DNA from: Panaeolus papilionaceus
Lineage: Eukaryota; Basidiomycota; Agaricomycetes; Agaricales
NCBI GenBank assembly: GCA_015501605.1
Contig: JADNRZ010000034.1
Location: 248,001-312,000, forward strand
DNA: 64,000 bases
Reading direction: 5' to 3'
Position numbers and translations under genes: made by a program. This document shows positions 47,861 to 57,350 of this stretch, in pieces; the first letter of the stretch is position 1; every line of letters begins with the position of its first letter. The notes beneath the pieces were generated by a model, which was not told the DNA's origin, did no database searches, and saw only the letters and a list, made by a program, of their open reading frames with translations.

Positions 47861-48996
47861 TTATTCTGGATACAACTCGAATTCATCTTTAAATATTTCC
47901 TCTATCAGGGCTTTACCCATCGTGTCGGCACTCAAACCAGAGCCCCGATGACCCCACACCGTTTTGCCACATGAGCACCAAGTAATGTCCCCACCGCAGT
48001 TTTTCTTGTGCCATGTAATATTTGCTCCCCAGCAATTCCTAGAAGGCTGTGGGTTACAACACGAAAAGCATTCAAATGGCCCGGAAGCGGTACTCTGTGG
48101 ATGAAGGCCGCTTAATGCAGCGGGATTAGCCAGGTACGAGAAGTATCGCAGTGCCTCCCTGATTTTCCAAATCCTCAATAGCTCGCTTCTCATGTCCCTG
48201 TCGATCATCTCCTCTGCGCTAAGCATAAACGAGAGGTCAACGAGGATGGAGTAGCCCCGAACAATCCAGCTCCTGATTTTAAACTTGCGGCCAAGTTGAA
48301 TCATTTCGAAAGGATCCTTGTTCAGAGCTGAAAAAATATTGGCTTGTGCTTCGATTTTGATCTATGACAGAGAGTAGTTGATGCAACATGACTGTTAATT
48401 GTAGGAAAATGCAACGGAAGGTAGCACCCGGGACACAAACCTCTTCAAATTCCCACTGTATGGCTAGTCCTAATGCATTCTTCCAATCCTCAGTCTCAAG
48501 TGGATATCTGTCCCTAAATTTTTGAAGCGGCCATGTACCAAAATCAGTAAAAATAAGCTCGAGGATGGAAAGTAAAAAATCTTGCCTTCTCCAAACAGCC
48601 TTCAGAAAGCCGCGAAACTCTTCCAGATCGATTCCTTCTAAAATAATGGGATTGCCTTGATGGGATCCCTCTGTGCCATTAGGTGAGGTAGACGGGGTTC
48701 CATCCGCAAACATCAGTCCAAACGCGGTTCCAGGAACATCTAAGTGCTCTTGAGGGATACAAAACAGACGATTTGAGACCTTTTACAAGTACGGGCGATT
48801 AATACTTGACTCTTATTTTCAAAAGGTTAATGCTCTAGCTCACCTTCAGGAACAATGGCTCATAGAAGAAATCTTTATCAGGCAAGGAATCGGAGTCTAG
48901 CAAGCTGTTAGGTTGGGTGACGAAAAGCTTCGAATTCGAAGGGGCGGCTTGCGATCTGATTTGGGTTCCCATTGCGGCTTGTGCAGCATTCTCCAT
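47861..48996 (-). CDS. BTB/POZ-like protein D, intact
   Basis: Exons: 48996-48844, 48779-48586, 48513-48441, 48361-47861; 307 codons, 306 residues. The first ATG in frame (MENAAQAAMGTQ) is used; the frame upstream has only a TTG. The N-terminus is variable, ending in PDKDFFYEPLFLK. The BTB-like part reads VSNRLFCIPQEHLDVPGT, MFADGTPS, GNPIILEGID, FRGFLKAVWRR. Exon 3 gives W-NALGLAIQWEFEE. The last exon has the helix-rich part (LGRKFKIRSWIVRGYSILVD) and the Cys tail CFSCCNPQPS ... WCSCGKTVWGH. Intron 2 has a GC donor (AGAAG|GCAAGA) and no usable GT nearby. It is a good reference copy for judging the damaged paralogs. Confidence 0.85.
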
Positions 48997-49327
48997 GACA
49001 CTGGAAGAGGAGGAAGACAAGACGCTTCGTGTTATCGCTGTCAGCAACGATCATGTGCCTGATATAATGACATCCACAACGTGGCCTAGGGTCTAGCGAT
49101 GAAACCGGCGTTCTTCCTCTCAGCCTACGAGCCATTTTCATCTCTATAAGGCTTGATGAATCAACCATTTTCTCGCACACAGTTCCTCATTACAATTCAC
49201 GCAAATGCTCAGGACGAATTATAGACACTTCCCGCACCACACTGTATAGTCTAGATTATATTTTGTGATTGTGATAGTGTATGTAATCGTTAGCTATGAA
49301 ATAAAATGGTACCAGGAAATGTGAGAC
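48997..49327. other. Spacer between BTB genes D and E
   Basis: Upstream region of D and downstream of E. A 90-residue minus-strand frame (48908-49180) overlaps D's first exon in another frame and is not supported. Confidence 0.5.
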
Positions 49328-51331
49328 TCAGTAATGCTTTAGCTCGTCTTTAAAGACCTCCTCGACCACCAATTTGACCATATCATCGAATTGCACGACA
49401 ACACCTGGATGTGGGAACAGAGTCTCCTTGCATTCACACCATGAAATCTGTTCAAGGTCGGGGTCACAGACCTCTATATGTCGTAGGTATGACGGAGCTC
49501 CTAATCTACACTGCGGAGCACCGGTATGGCAGGAGAAGCATTCGAATATGCGGTTCTGATACGCAGGACTCCCTGTCATTATCCGCAAATCGTACTGTGT
49601 ATAGAATCGCATTGCTTCCCGTGCCTTGATAATGTCAGGAATTTTGTCAGATAGCCCGTTCGAAGCAAGTGCCTTCAGCGGCATCATGAGTCCTGGATCA
49701 CTTAGGATGGCATATCCTCTCATAATCCAGTCTTTGAACTCAAATTCCTGGCCTAGTTTCAGCATGGCGAACGCGTCATTCTGTAAGGCATTGAAAACGG
49801 CATCTTGAGCTTCATGTTTTATCTTAGTATCAGAAAGACCCGTCAGTGATAGCATTAACTGGGCCAACCTACATACTTACCTGTTCAAAATTCCATAAAT
49901 TGGCTAGTTTCAGAACACTTGACCACTCCTCGGCCTTCAGTCGAACGCGTTTCTCCCTGCATATTTCAAATTACTCTGTTTGAATATACATTTAGATGAA
50001 ATTTAGCTGTGCATACCTTTTCCAAGCCACCCTTAAGAAGCATCGAAACGCTTTGGAATCAATACCCTTCAATGTGATGGGGTTGTTCTTATGTGTGCCT
50101 TCCGGACCGTGTGGTGACATTGACGGGGTCCCGTCAGCAAACATTCGTGCCAGGTACGTCAATATGCTCTCTTGTAGGGCTGCGCACTGTACCGTAACGG
50201 GTGACGGCCATACACTTACAGCCGTAACCCGTTGGAAATCTGACTGACTACGGTACGGGTTGGATTTTTTTTCAGTAGCGACGGTACAGGACGGGTGAAA
50301 TTACGGGTGTTGCTGTCCGTTACGGGTGAACGGGTAAACTTAGAATTGCAAAAACACATATATTGCACATTTAAACACAACTTCGTCGAATCAGCCTTCA
50401 TACCAGCAGAGTTTGCATGTGGGGATGGGAGAGGGGAGCATTGGTGAGCCCCCCAAATGCCGCCTCGCCTCCCTCTACCCAGAACTACAAGAGAGCTCAG
50501 ATTACAAAAATGTGTACATTAGTGAAATTAAAGTCATATATTCATGTGAATATTCTGGAGATTGATTGAACTGCATCAGTGGGAATGGGAGTAACGATGT
50601 AAAGAAGGGAGAGGTGGTGAAAAAAGATATTGATAAGGGGATTTAGGTGGGTAGGTTGAAAATGGGCGAGAGAGCGTGCGGGAGTGAGAGCACAAGCAGC
50701 TGCATAGGCGAAGAACATACAGAAAACTAAGGTAAAGTGTAGAATGAAGAGCTTAGAGGAACATTCAAGTTGGTAGGAGTCCAACATACGATGAGTCAAG
50801 TCGAGTCACGTGTCCAAGAAGTGCGGCAGAGAGGCTGAGAGCCTCCCAATATGGGCTGAGAGTGTCATTCAACTCTACATCAACGGAATAAGACACTCCG
50901 TGTATCTAAGCGCTAATCATCTAGACAGTATTGGAACTGTCAGTTGTGCTAACATTGACTGACCCGTTACGGCCGTAGGCAACCATCAACGGCCGTTTGT
51001 GAACGGTCACCTACGGGTTATGGCCGTCAGCTCTACGGCCGTTTTTTGACTCTCAAAAATTGTCGACGGTACGGTACGGGCAACCTGCAACAGTTCCCGT
51101 AGAACCGTAGCGACGGTCACGGTGCGCAGCCCTACTCTCTTGGGACACAAGAATAGAATGCTGTCCACCTGTACACGAAAAGCGGTATGATGTATGTTAA
51201 TTTTGCAGTTTAGGGGCTAGGAGGATGACGAGATTGCCGACCTGGATGAAAACGTCCTTGTAGAAAAATTCCTGGTCAGGTGTAGGTCCTGAAATCGAGG
51301 TTGAAGAATATTTTGGGGGCACAGTTGCCAT
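49328..51331 (-). pseudogene. BTB/POZ-like protein E, split by a hAT-type MITE
   Basis: Exons: 51331-51242 (MATVPPKYSSTS ... DQEFFYKDVFIQ), then a BTB exon 51168-50017 broken by the 960-bp element at 50175-51134, then 49956-49881 and 49822-49328. Removing the element and one target copy leaves 184 nt in the BTB exon instead of about 194, so the frame is still broken. Locally, PKEHIDVPG is out of frame with the start of the exon, and the bases between it and MFADGTPSMSPHGPEG are too few. The downstream exons are clean (WSSVLKLANLWNFEQ; CFSC and WCECKETLFPHPG). The gene is therefore dead, with both small indels and a transposon in the same exon. Confidence 0.82.
50175..51134. mobile_element. 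hAT-type MITE (960 bp) in the BTB exon of gene E
   Basis: The left end is TAGGGCTGCGCACTGT and the inverted right end is TAGGGCTGCGCACCGT (16 bp, one mismatch). Perfect 8-bp target duplications CTCTCTTG lie at 50167-50174 and 51135-51142. Subterminal regions are full of ACGGGT/CCGTAAC/ACGGCCGT motifs on both strands, as in hAT elements where such repeats bind transposase. There is no transposase ORF; the 85-residue frame inside is unremarkable. The TAGGG start is shared with the two smaller MITEs, so one transposase family may have moved all three. Confidence 0.92.
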
Positions 51332-52963
51332 TTCTGCTGCAATATGTTGGGAGGAAAATAGCACAAAGAAGAAAGGGTTGAAGAGTCGTAACTTGGAAAA
51401 CTACGGAAGAGCCGAATTGAGTACTTGTCTCTTTTTGTGGCTCATCTTGTTAAACTCAGGGGTGCAAATTTTGGTGCCTATCAATGATAGTGTCACTACT
51501 GTGTCGAGATATTCGTGTTCCTTAATCTCTTCGTTGAATTGGTTCATCACCACCAGAAAGCATACATACTCACATCGACATACATACATACTGAGGTTTA
51601 TTTGGTCTCGTCACGGTCTGTTGTCTGGTCCTTGATACATACTCAAAGCAGCCACTGTCCCAGGTCCCCACAGACAAACAAACTCTAGTTTTCCGCCACG
51701 CGACATAAACATTGCGTCCATCGAACGGTCTAAGGGTCGATATAGCCAAATGGCTGCCTAGGGCTCGGTGGATACTCCTGGAGTCCGGATGGGTATACAC
51801 CTATGGGTATAGTATGCGCCCCTCAAAACCTCGATTGGCACAACGTTGAACCTCACCACAATCCATCAGCCTCTTGCACCAACAATGTATTACTACATGG
51901 ACAACAACCATTCAGTTTTATCCATGAAAGCTGCAGTTTTTGTCCCCCTTATCCTGTCATCCATCCAGACTGCCTGACCCAATCAACTATGGCCAAAAAC
52001 AGCCGCCCAGATTGAAATCTGCATCATCCAGCAGGACATTGTACTATTTTATGGATGCTTCGATGCTCAAGTCATATCGAGTAGTTTATGCCTATAATAT
52101 TGTTGTGGCCATGCTCTATACCCGCGGAGGGCTCACAATAAAACCGAGAAAAATTGTATGTTCGGCTCAAAAGTAGACCAAATGGGAGACATCCGGCATT
52201 GGCATAGTAAACTAGTCGACATTTAGAGGGTGGCCTTCTACGTTTCTGCGTTCGTGTTCCTGAGGCTTTAATTGTAAGCCCATTGGAGGTTATAAATAGT
52301 TCACAGCACTTTATTTGCTCAGCGTGAACTCGACTATCTATGAGATTCAGCCTGCACTGGTATCACGAAGACGTCCAAATACTTACCCAGTCACGGGCAG
52401 CTATGTTTCTACAGGCCAGTCAATGGAGTCTGCTACAAAGCCATACCTCGAATGAAAGTAAACCTTCGAATCAATGTCTATGACCAACGCAATGCATATT
52501 ATTATCAGAAACCCATATGTCCAGTCCGGAATTGAGGCCACCCTGGATTCATTCGATCCCAAGCCATGCCAATAAGGACTCTCGACATTTGTTTCCCTCG
52601 CGGATCAGGTCGATAGAACATGACATTCTTTAAGGCCTCATAAGTATGTATCTTTGCGGACCTGTTGAAGAACCACTATCACTAATCACTGCCCGGTCGT
52701 TATCTGCAGATAGTATGTACTGGATGTAGGGTTGCATTGACATACTTAAATGGATGAACAATGGTCTCATTAATTGGTCTGGCGATTGATATATACTCAC
52801 ATTCGACTGGAATTCATTGAATTCTAATCAGCTATGCCCTGCAAACCAACTTCAGTCCCCTACGAGAGTTAGTCAAATTAGCGTTCTCGAAAGGTTCGAG
52901 ACTGGACATATGTATAACCGAATACCTACAAAATAAGCACTTCGTCCTACGAATCCATGCAGG
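51332..52963. other. Spacer without a supported gene
   Basis: Upstream of dead gene E and downstream of gene F. Short frames at 51378-52176 overlap each other and show no domain. Its 1.6 kb length is unusual for this tight cluster and might hide another decayed member, but no BTB motif was found. Confidence 0.45.
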
Positions 52964-54399
52964 CTAGTCTATGGTCTTCTCAGGTAAGTGCCTCGCCAAA
53001 ACCTCCGCGACTAACATCCTCGCCACAAGCACCCAACTCTGAGCATCTCTCCACCGGTGAACAAACATAGTATTTCCGCATTTGCAATAACACCACTCTG
53101 GTTTATCTTTGCGATTTGCATGGCGCACAGGTGCCAATCTCGCGGAATTGGAAAATCCGCAGTTAGTCCTGCTGACAGTGATGGAAGTTCTCGGGCAGCA
53201 ACATGGGTTATTCTCGCGACACGTAGTGCATTGAGGTTTGGAACTGGGGATGGAGAACAACGACGACAACGGGTCGATCTGAAAATCTCGAATGGCCTCC
53301 TTTATGAGAAAAATGTCACAGATTTGGTCGCCCATGCCCTTCTCAAACAAAACCTTCCTGCTAAACATACGACCTGGGCTCACGAGGATGACATATCCCT
53401 CGATAACCCAATCCCGGAACTGGTATCGTTGGCCTAATTCGATGAGGTCCATTGGGTCATCCTTAATTTTGTCATGGACCTTGGCTTTTGCCTCCAGCCT
53501 AAGCTAATCACCTCGTTAGTAAAAAGACGTTTCGAAATGGACCATTCGTAGAGTTTTACCGCGTCAAAATTCCACTGCGTCGCCAATGAAAGGACATTCC
53601 TCCAATCCTTCGCATCCAGAGGCGTATCGGTTCTGCAACGATAAACCAACGTAAGTAAGCATCAGGTGGCCAGCTTGCAATCGCCAACTTCGAAACTCAC
53701 CGCCTCCAAGCACCCTTCACAAAACTGCGGAACTCATCAATATCAATCCCGTGAAGCACAATCGGATTCAAGTGATGCGATCCTTCTGTAATACCATACG
53801 GTGAAATCGAAGCTGTCGCATCCCGGAACATGTTGAAGAAGGTCGTCCCTGGAACGTCGAGAGGCTGTTGGGGGATAGCAAACAACGTTGTACCAATCTA
53901 TATGTATGATGTCGATATCCTAATAAGAGGAAAACATACCATAGCATGTACTCACCCGCAGGAACATAACTTCGAAATAAAACATAGGGTCTGGTATAGC
54001 GATATCACAAAGTGAATCAAGAAAACCCCAACTGGAAGCAGCTTTGAATTTTGGTGTTGTTAGAGGAGCTGTAGTAGGCGACGACTGCGTATCTTGCTCG
54101 ATGGCGGGGTCAGTTTCAACATTTTTGTCCTCGGTTTGCTTTTTGTTGATACCAGATGAAGGATCTTCACTCTTCTTTCTCTTCTTCTTCTTCTTCCGTT
54201 CCCCTGATGTTTTGACAACCTCGAGACTCTCGACGGCTAACAGGTCGCTCCTATCAGCAGGTACTGCTTCTTCAGATATATCGTCACCAAGAGCTTGTGA
54301 GTTAATTGTTGCATCCGTCGTCGGAGTGACCTCATCTTGAACAACTAGAAAGGTATTCGGTGGAAAGTTTCCCAACGAAAACAGTCCTGTCGAGGCCAT
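52964..54399 (-). CDS. BTB/POZ-like protein F with a long basic N-terminal region
   Basis: Exons: 54399-53956, 53897-53701, 53632-53560, 53503-52964; 418 codons, 417 residues, the longest of the cluster. First ATG in frame gives MASTGLFSLGNF; the frame upstream has only GTG. The extended N-terminus (about 148 residues) carries a basic run, ERKKKKKRKKS, that looks like a nuclear localisation signal, within an acidic/Thr/Ser-rich region. Then FYFEVMFLR, the BTB-like part (LFAIPQQPLDVPGT, GSHHLNPIVLHGIDIDEFRSF) and WRNVLSLATQWNFDA. The C-terminal part holds CTTC, a Cys cluster NNPCCC and WCYCKCGNTMFVH. All introns are GT-AG. No defect seen. The basic run hints at a nuclear role. Confidence 0.83.
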
Positions 54400-54622
54400 G
54401 ATTAGGGATGGGAAGAGGATTAAACCAAGAAGCAACCTGCGGGCGAACACGAGGAGTGATCAGTCTCAGGCTCTTTAAGTAACAGTAGGATTATCAGTAT
54501 CACGCCTCATTGTCCTCTGCTCTGAAGGAAATCATATAAATTCGGACAAAAGATAACGTCCACGAACAAGCTCTTGAACCAAAACTAAACATGAACTAAA
54601 CTGCTGAAGCTCGTCATTGCCA

Positions 54623-55624
54623 TTAAACCAATAAATGATCCTTCATGACTTCCGTCACCATCTTCTCCGCTACTTGCTTCCAGTCGTCGCTACAGCTACC
54701 TCCCATCCGGTGAAGGAACAGCGTAGATCCACATCTGCAACGAATTGTAACAGTTGTAATAGTGTTATAACGCTTCGCGTAGCAGGAGCAGGACTTGGGT
54801 TTGACGTCGCATTTACTTTTTCCTCCACAAGATGCGCAACGCCGCCGCCATGTTTTACCACTCCCATTGAACGTGTAATCCCCAATGGCTTCACGCATCG
54901 CGAATAGGTCGCTGACCTGTCCCTCGAATCCGTTCTCGATCAAATATTTCATGCCGAAACTAATGTCCAGGTCAACCAGGTGAACATAGCCTGCTACAAC
55001 CCAATCCCGAATTTGAAATTGGCGACCAAGTTTGATTAGATCAATCGCTCTTGAGTTTCGATTCAGCATCGCGTATAGAGCATCCTTTGCGTTGCATCGG
55101 AGCTAAAACTAGATGTTTGAGTAAGGTTTCGAGTTCCTTGGAAAAATGGTATTACACACAGATTCAAAATTCCAAAGAGTAGCCAGGGAAAACACGCTCA
55201 TCCAATAGTCTTCACTGGTCGTATCGAGAGAGGTCCTGATGGAAGAAATATTCTTGGGTCAGTTCCATCAATATCTGCACGATGATAGGGAATAGATATA
55301 CTGCTTTTTCCAAATGGCTTTCATGAAATGACGAAATTGATTAATATCAATGCCTTCCAAAATGATAGGATTGGAATAGTGTGATCCTTCTGGTATGTTG
55401 TTTGAAGAGATGGTCGGGGTTCCGTCAATAAACATTTGAGAAAATGTTGTGCCTTGAATATCGAGATGTCCCCTGGGGACCGAAAATATGTAGTTGGCTA
55501 CCTTCGTTTCCACGTTTAATCAGGGAAACATACCGGAAACGAATGATATTGAACAAACCTGAAGAAAGATAACTTCGCAATAAAAGGTCTCATCCTGAAG
55601 AACGCGTGTAGGGTACATCGTCAT
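54623..55624 (-). CDS. BTB/POZ-like protein G, short form
   Basis: Exons: 55624-55559, 55501-55305, 55235-55160, 55102-54623; 273 codons. The second intron could instead start at a GT three bases downstream (exon end 55302), which also keeps frame; the GC choice matches the 197-nt exon of gene F. The N-terminus is very short (MTMYPTRVLQDETF). The BTB-like part reads YIFSVPRGHLDIQGT, QMFIDGTPT, SNPIILEGIDINQF. The C-terminal part has LGRQFQIRDWVVAGYVHLVD and a Cys tail with CASCGGKSKC, CSC and CRCGSTLFLHRM. It appears intact. Confidence 0.8.
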
Positions 55625-55995
55625 GGTATGAATAGAGAGGTGATGTTTTGAGTCTCAACAAGACTGTGTAGTGTACTAGGCAAGCCGTTACTTATCTATC
55701 AGATCGCTATCAGGGATACCCGATTGTGAACCTGTAATATTTGCCGCATTGCTGATATTCATTAATTTTCAAGTATCGAGGCAGCTTTCACACAAGTACT
55801 AGTAGTCGGAGATCGAATGATTGTATTCGGCACGCAATACACTTTTACCGATTTCAACAAATCAAGTCAAGTCTGCCAACAAAAATTAGTGATAGTATGA
55901 ATGCAGAGTGAGTGACAACATACATGAAGAGCAACGAAAAGCATGGAAATCGGACGGCACAAGCAAAGCAGTGTCAATTGCCAGGCATCTCGACA
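55625..55995. other. Spacer between BTB gene G and the chitinase fragment
   Basis: Upstream of G and downstream of the chitinase stop. No open frame or repeat of note. Confidence 0.5.
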
Positions 55996-56216
55996 TCAGC
56001 GACCTAAGTTGTGAAGCATAACGTCGTGTAAAGCATAGCCGTCATCCTAAAGACAGAATGAGAAATAAAAAAGCATTGGAACGAAGGAGACAAACCTGAT
56101 CCATAGACCAAGTGAAGCAGCCACCCATCCCGGCCTGCTTTGCATATTGAGTCTTGCTTGCAATGCTATAGGTATCGTCGTATGTCACAACGGTGATGAG
56201 CAGCGCGCTCATGTGA
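55996..56216 (-). pseudogene. GH18 chitinase, C-terminal fragment only
   Basis: Glycoside hydrolase family 18 enzymes cleave chitin, including in fungal wall remodelling. Two exons are seen: one read leftward from about 56216 to 56096 encoding VVTYDDTYSIASKTQYAK and GMGGCFTWSMDQ, then a 49-nt intron (GTTTGT ... TTTAG), then 56046-55996 encoding DDGYALHDVMLHNLGR and stop. 'YDD..S...K..YA...G.GG.F.W..D.DDGY' is the standard end of the GH18 TIM barrel (last strands). The catalytic DxxDxDxE part would lie further right, where only a CA/CG simple repeat and retrotransposon sequence are found. So the gene is truncated, most likely by the retrotransposon insertion or a linked rearrangement. Confidence 0.8.
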
Positions 56217-57350
56217 CCCCGTGAATCACGTCTAGATTCACAACCCATTCCCCACGCACGCGCACACGCACACGCACACGCATCAACGCTTACCCGTTTT
56301 GGTTGCCACGCCCCATTTCGCGTCTGCGCGAACTTCTACCGCTAACACCGTCGCTCATATCATCCCTATCAGCCGCCACGACACGAAATGGGATAAACCG
56401 ACGCCACATCCCGTAACACCGCACCTCACCTTTCAAACGGACTCTGAAATATCCATTTAATTCACCTAGTAATTCAATTTTTAAACTCATTTACCATTCA
56501 ACCGCCCTCTCCCCTTACTCCACCCCCTCCTTTTGCATCTCCTTTTAAGTTATTCCCTTGTTTCAAACCCTTTCTTGTGCACATTGGCACTTTCTTGTTT
56601 CGTTTCGAACCCCCCCGTAGTTGGTATTTTAGTTCATTTTCATTTGTACTTAATTGAGAAGGCTTCGTAAAAATAAATCAGCTTACTTTTGGCCCACTTT
56701 TAAACTTAGTGTCTCAGTCTCTCGTCTCAGCATCAGGAAGCGTCGTCGGCTTCGAATCTAGTCTTATTCTATCTTCACGAAGGCTCTGTCAACCACAGAA
56801 ACACCAACCCGCACCCTCAGAGCGCCCTCTGCGACGTTGACCTCACTCCGGTCATTGAGTGTGTTTGTTTTCCGCACTTGAAGACGTTGCGCACACATCA
56901 AATTGGAGCCCACCGCGAGGGGTTTCCTTCTACAAAGCCTTCCACCGTCGCGTATTTTCATATATCGTCATCATTCCTCGTCGTCTTCGCAGTCAGACAC
57001 GCCTCCAGCTTGTTGGGGCGTTCCCAGATCACTCAGAACAGTCACCGTCGTCATCTACCCACTCAGAAGAAACCGTAGTCAATAACATTCTTATTCCCCA
57101 GTCAACGTCCCAGCCAGCATCCAACGAATCATCGCCGCTTTCCAGTCTACCTCCAACACCAGTTACCCCACCTCCAGCTTCTACTTCACTCGAACTACTC
57201 GATCAGCTCAATCGCTGGTCAACGTCAGACCTTTCTCTCGATCCTCATTCCATTCCTCTTCCCTCTACGCGTCCTTCTTCACCTTTGTCACCTCTTGTCA
57301 CTCTCGCTTCTCTTCCATCGTTGCCCCATCCCTCTGTTCCCCTCCAAGTT
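56217..57350. other. Junction and 5' leader of the retrotransposon
   Basis: Holds the unseen left boundary of the retrotransposon, presumably its 5' LTR and primer-binding site, and the leader to the Gag ATG. The Gag frame is open back to 56859 but lacks an ATG before 57351. A C/T-rich part at about 56500-56760 looks like a promoter or leader. No direct match to the right end (63235-64000) was found, so LTR limits cannot be drawn. Confidence 0.45.
56253..56282. repeat. CA/CG simple repeat
   Basis: About 30 bp of CACGCACGCG followed by repeated ACACGC units, at the junction between the chitinase fragment and the retrotransposon region. Confidence 0.85.

Noticed and set aside
50542..50799. 85-codon frame within the 960-bp MITE
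   Set aside because: No similarity to a transposase; low-complexity, hydrophobic; MITEs of this size are normally non-coding.
56290..56490. Minus-strand frame of 66 residues as an upstream chitinase exon
   Set aside because: Its sequence (basic, Arg-rich) does not resemble the GH18 region that should precede the YDD motif.
56283..56858. 5' LTR of the gypsy element
   Set aside because: No direct match with the 3' side inside the window, so limits or even presence cannot be stated.
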